From the NCBI GenBank assembly GCA_012841735.1, contig DUUE01000211.1:1-14518 (forward strand): a DNA stretch of 14,518 bases, given 5' to 3'. Shown piece by piece: positions 14,241-14,518 of this stretch (position 1 is its first letter; each line of letters starts with the position of its first letter). The position numbers and the translations under genes were made by a program. The DNA comes from Bacillota bacterium. Its GTDB lineage: Bacteria > Bacillota > Dethiobacteria > Dethiobacterales > Dethiobacteraceae. The notes below the pieces were generated by a model. That model saw nothing but the letters and a program-made list of their open reading frames with translations, searched no databases and had not been told where the DNA came from.

Positions 14241-14396
14241 TTATAACTCATACCAGATCAGGGTTGACCGGTAACTGACACTGTGTCCCGGCGGAAATGC
14301 GTCGAGAAGATACTCCACAACAATGTTAGTGCCGGGAGCGACCACAATGCGCCCGTCAAAATCGATGGATGCATATCCCAGCGTTCTTACGCCTGT
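14241..14396 (-). pseudogene. C-terminal remnant of an unidentified protein, cut by an IS21-like element
   Basis: The minus-strand frame ending at TAA 14241 encodes about 50 residues: TLGYASIDFDGRIVVAPGTN, VVEYLLDAFPPGHSVSYRST and LIWYEL. The frame stays open to an ATG at 14489, but everything upstream of about 14396 is insertion-sequence end sequence: WSTF occurs twice there because the IS repeat is translated. The real N-terminus is therefore missing. The fragment looks beta-rich; I do not recognise the family. Confidence 0.55.
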
Positions 14397-14518
14397 GTAC
14401 GGTAATTTAAAAGTTGACCACTTTGAGGGGTAATGGTAACGAAAAGTTGACCACCCCAAGACTCCCATCCTGTAAACTGGATGTATCACGCAACATACCA
14501 GGGACAGGAGGAAAGGAA
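14396..14518 (+). mobile_element. Left end of a probable IS21-family insertion sequence, continuing past the window
   Basis: AAAAGTTGACCAC occurs twice (14409-14421 and 14442-14454), each preceded by GGTAA, 33-34 bases apart. Multiple terminal copies of a GTGGTCAACTTTT-type repeat near a TG terminus are characteristic of many IS21-family elements, from general knowledge. The element would begin near TGTACGGTAA (14396). At the right edge AGGAGGAAAGGAA is a strong ribosome binding site pointing right, as expected just before an istA transposase gene; the gene itself is outside. Exact left boundary uncertain by a few bases. Confidence 0.6.

Noticed and set aside
14397..14489. Start of the truncated minus-strand ORF at 14489
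   Set aside because: The first 30 or so codons are translated insertion-sequence repeats (WSTF twice), so the ATG is fortuitous.

Overview
The window reads as chromosomal DNA from a Gram-positive bacterium of the Clostridia, plausibly a Peptococcaceae/Desulfotomaculum-like lineage. This rests on strong AGGAGG-type ribosome binding sites, frequent GTG and TTG starts, lipobox lipoproteins, a sortase-type C-terminal anchor, an OmpR-type two-component pair and a class I cyclic-di-GMP riboswitch. The lineage is inference; no rRNA or marker gene is present.

Layout. Positions 1-3300, minus strand: a lipoprotein gene, an AT-rich gene for a three-helix membrane protein of unknown function, and a small membrane protein gene broken by a one-base frameshift in an A-run. 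Positions 3339-7350, minus strand: a GC-rich three-gene operon of an enolase-superfamily enzyme, an APC-fold amino-acid permease of the Trp/Tyr type and a YtcJ-like amidohydrolase, which looks like uptake and hydrolysis/epimerisation of an amino-acid derivative. Positions 7351-7886 are intergenic. Positions 7887-8132, plus strand: a two-helix small membrane protein. Positions 8245-8802, minus strand: a decayed C-terminal piece of an alkyl-sulfatase-like protein.

Positions 9023-9766, minus strand: a c-di-GMP-I riboswitch (9664-9766) directly upstream of a gene for an acidic, repeat-built secreted lipoprotein (TGDE repeats, then three GPPPWA units). Positions 9829-12423, minus strand: the 3' end of a zinc alcohol dehydrogenase gene whose homology begins at the stop codon of a histidine kinase gene, preceded by that kinase and its response regulator. 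Positions 12424-12669 form a divergent control region with an array of about four TTTAAACTG-like boxes at 10-11 bp spacing and a 26-codon leader ORF. Positions 12670-13860, plus strand: a wall-anchored IPT/TIG protein with an LPTTAG sorting signal, followed by a strong terminator. Positions 13874-14518 hold a decayed membrane-protein remnant, a perfect-palindrome terminator, a truncated ORF, and what looks like the left end of an IS21-family element running off the right edge.

Two different envelope proteins with acidic tetrapeptide stalks lie on either side of a sensor kinase/regulator pair. One appears to be controlled by c-di-GMP, the other probably by the adjacent response regulator, so 9.0-13.9 kb may be a cell-surface remodelling locus. 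No CRISPR array, tRNA or rRNA was seen. I did not find a clearly new multi-gene system; the strongest candidate for something undescribed is the riboswitch-controlled TGDE/PPPWA lipoprotein together with its neighbours.
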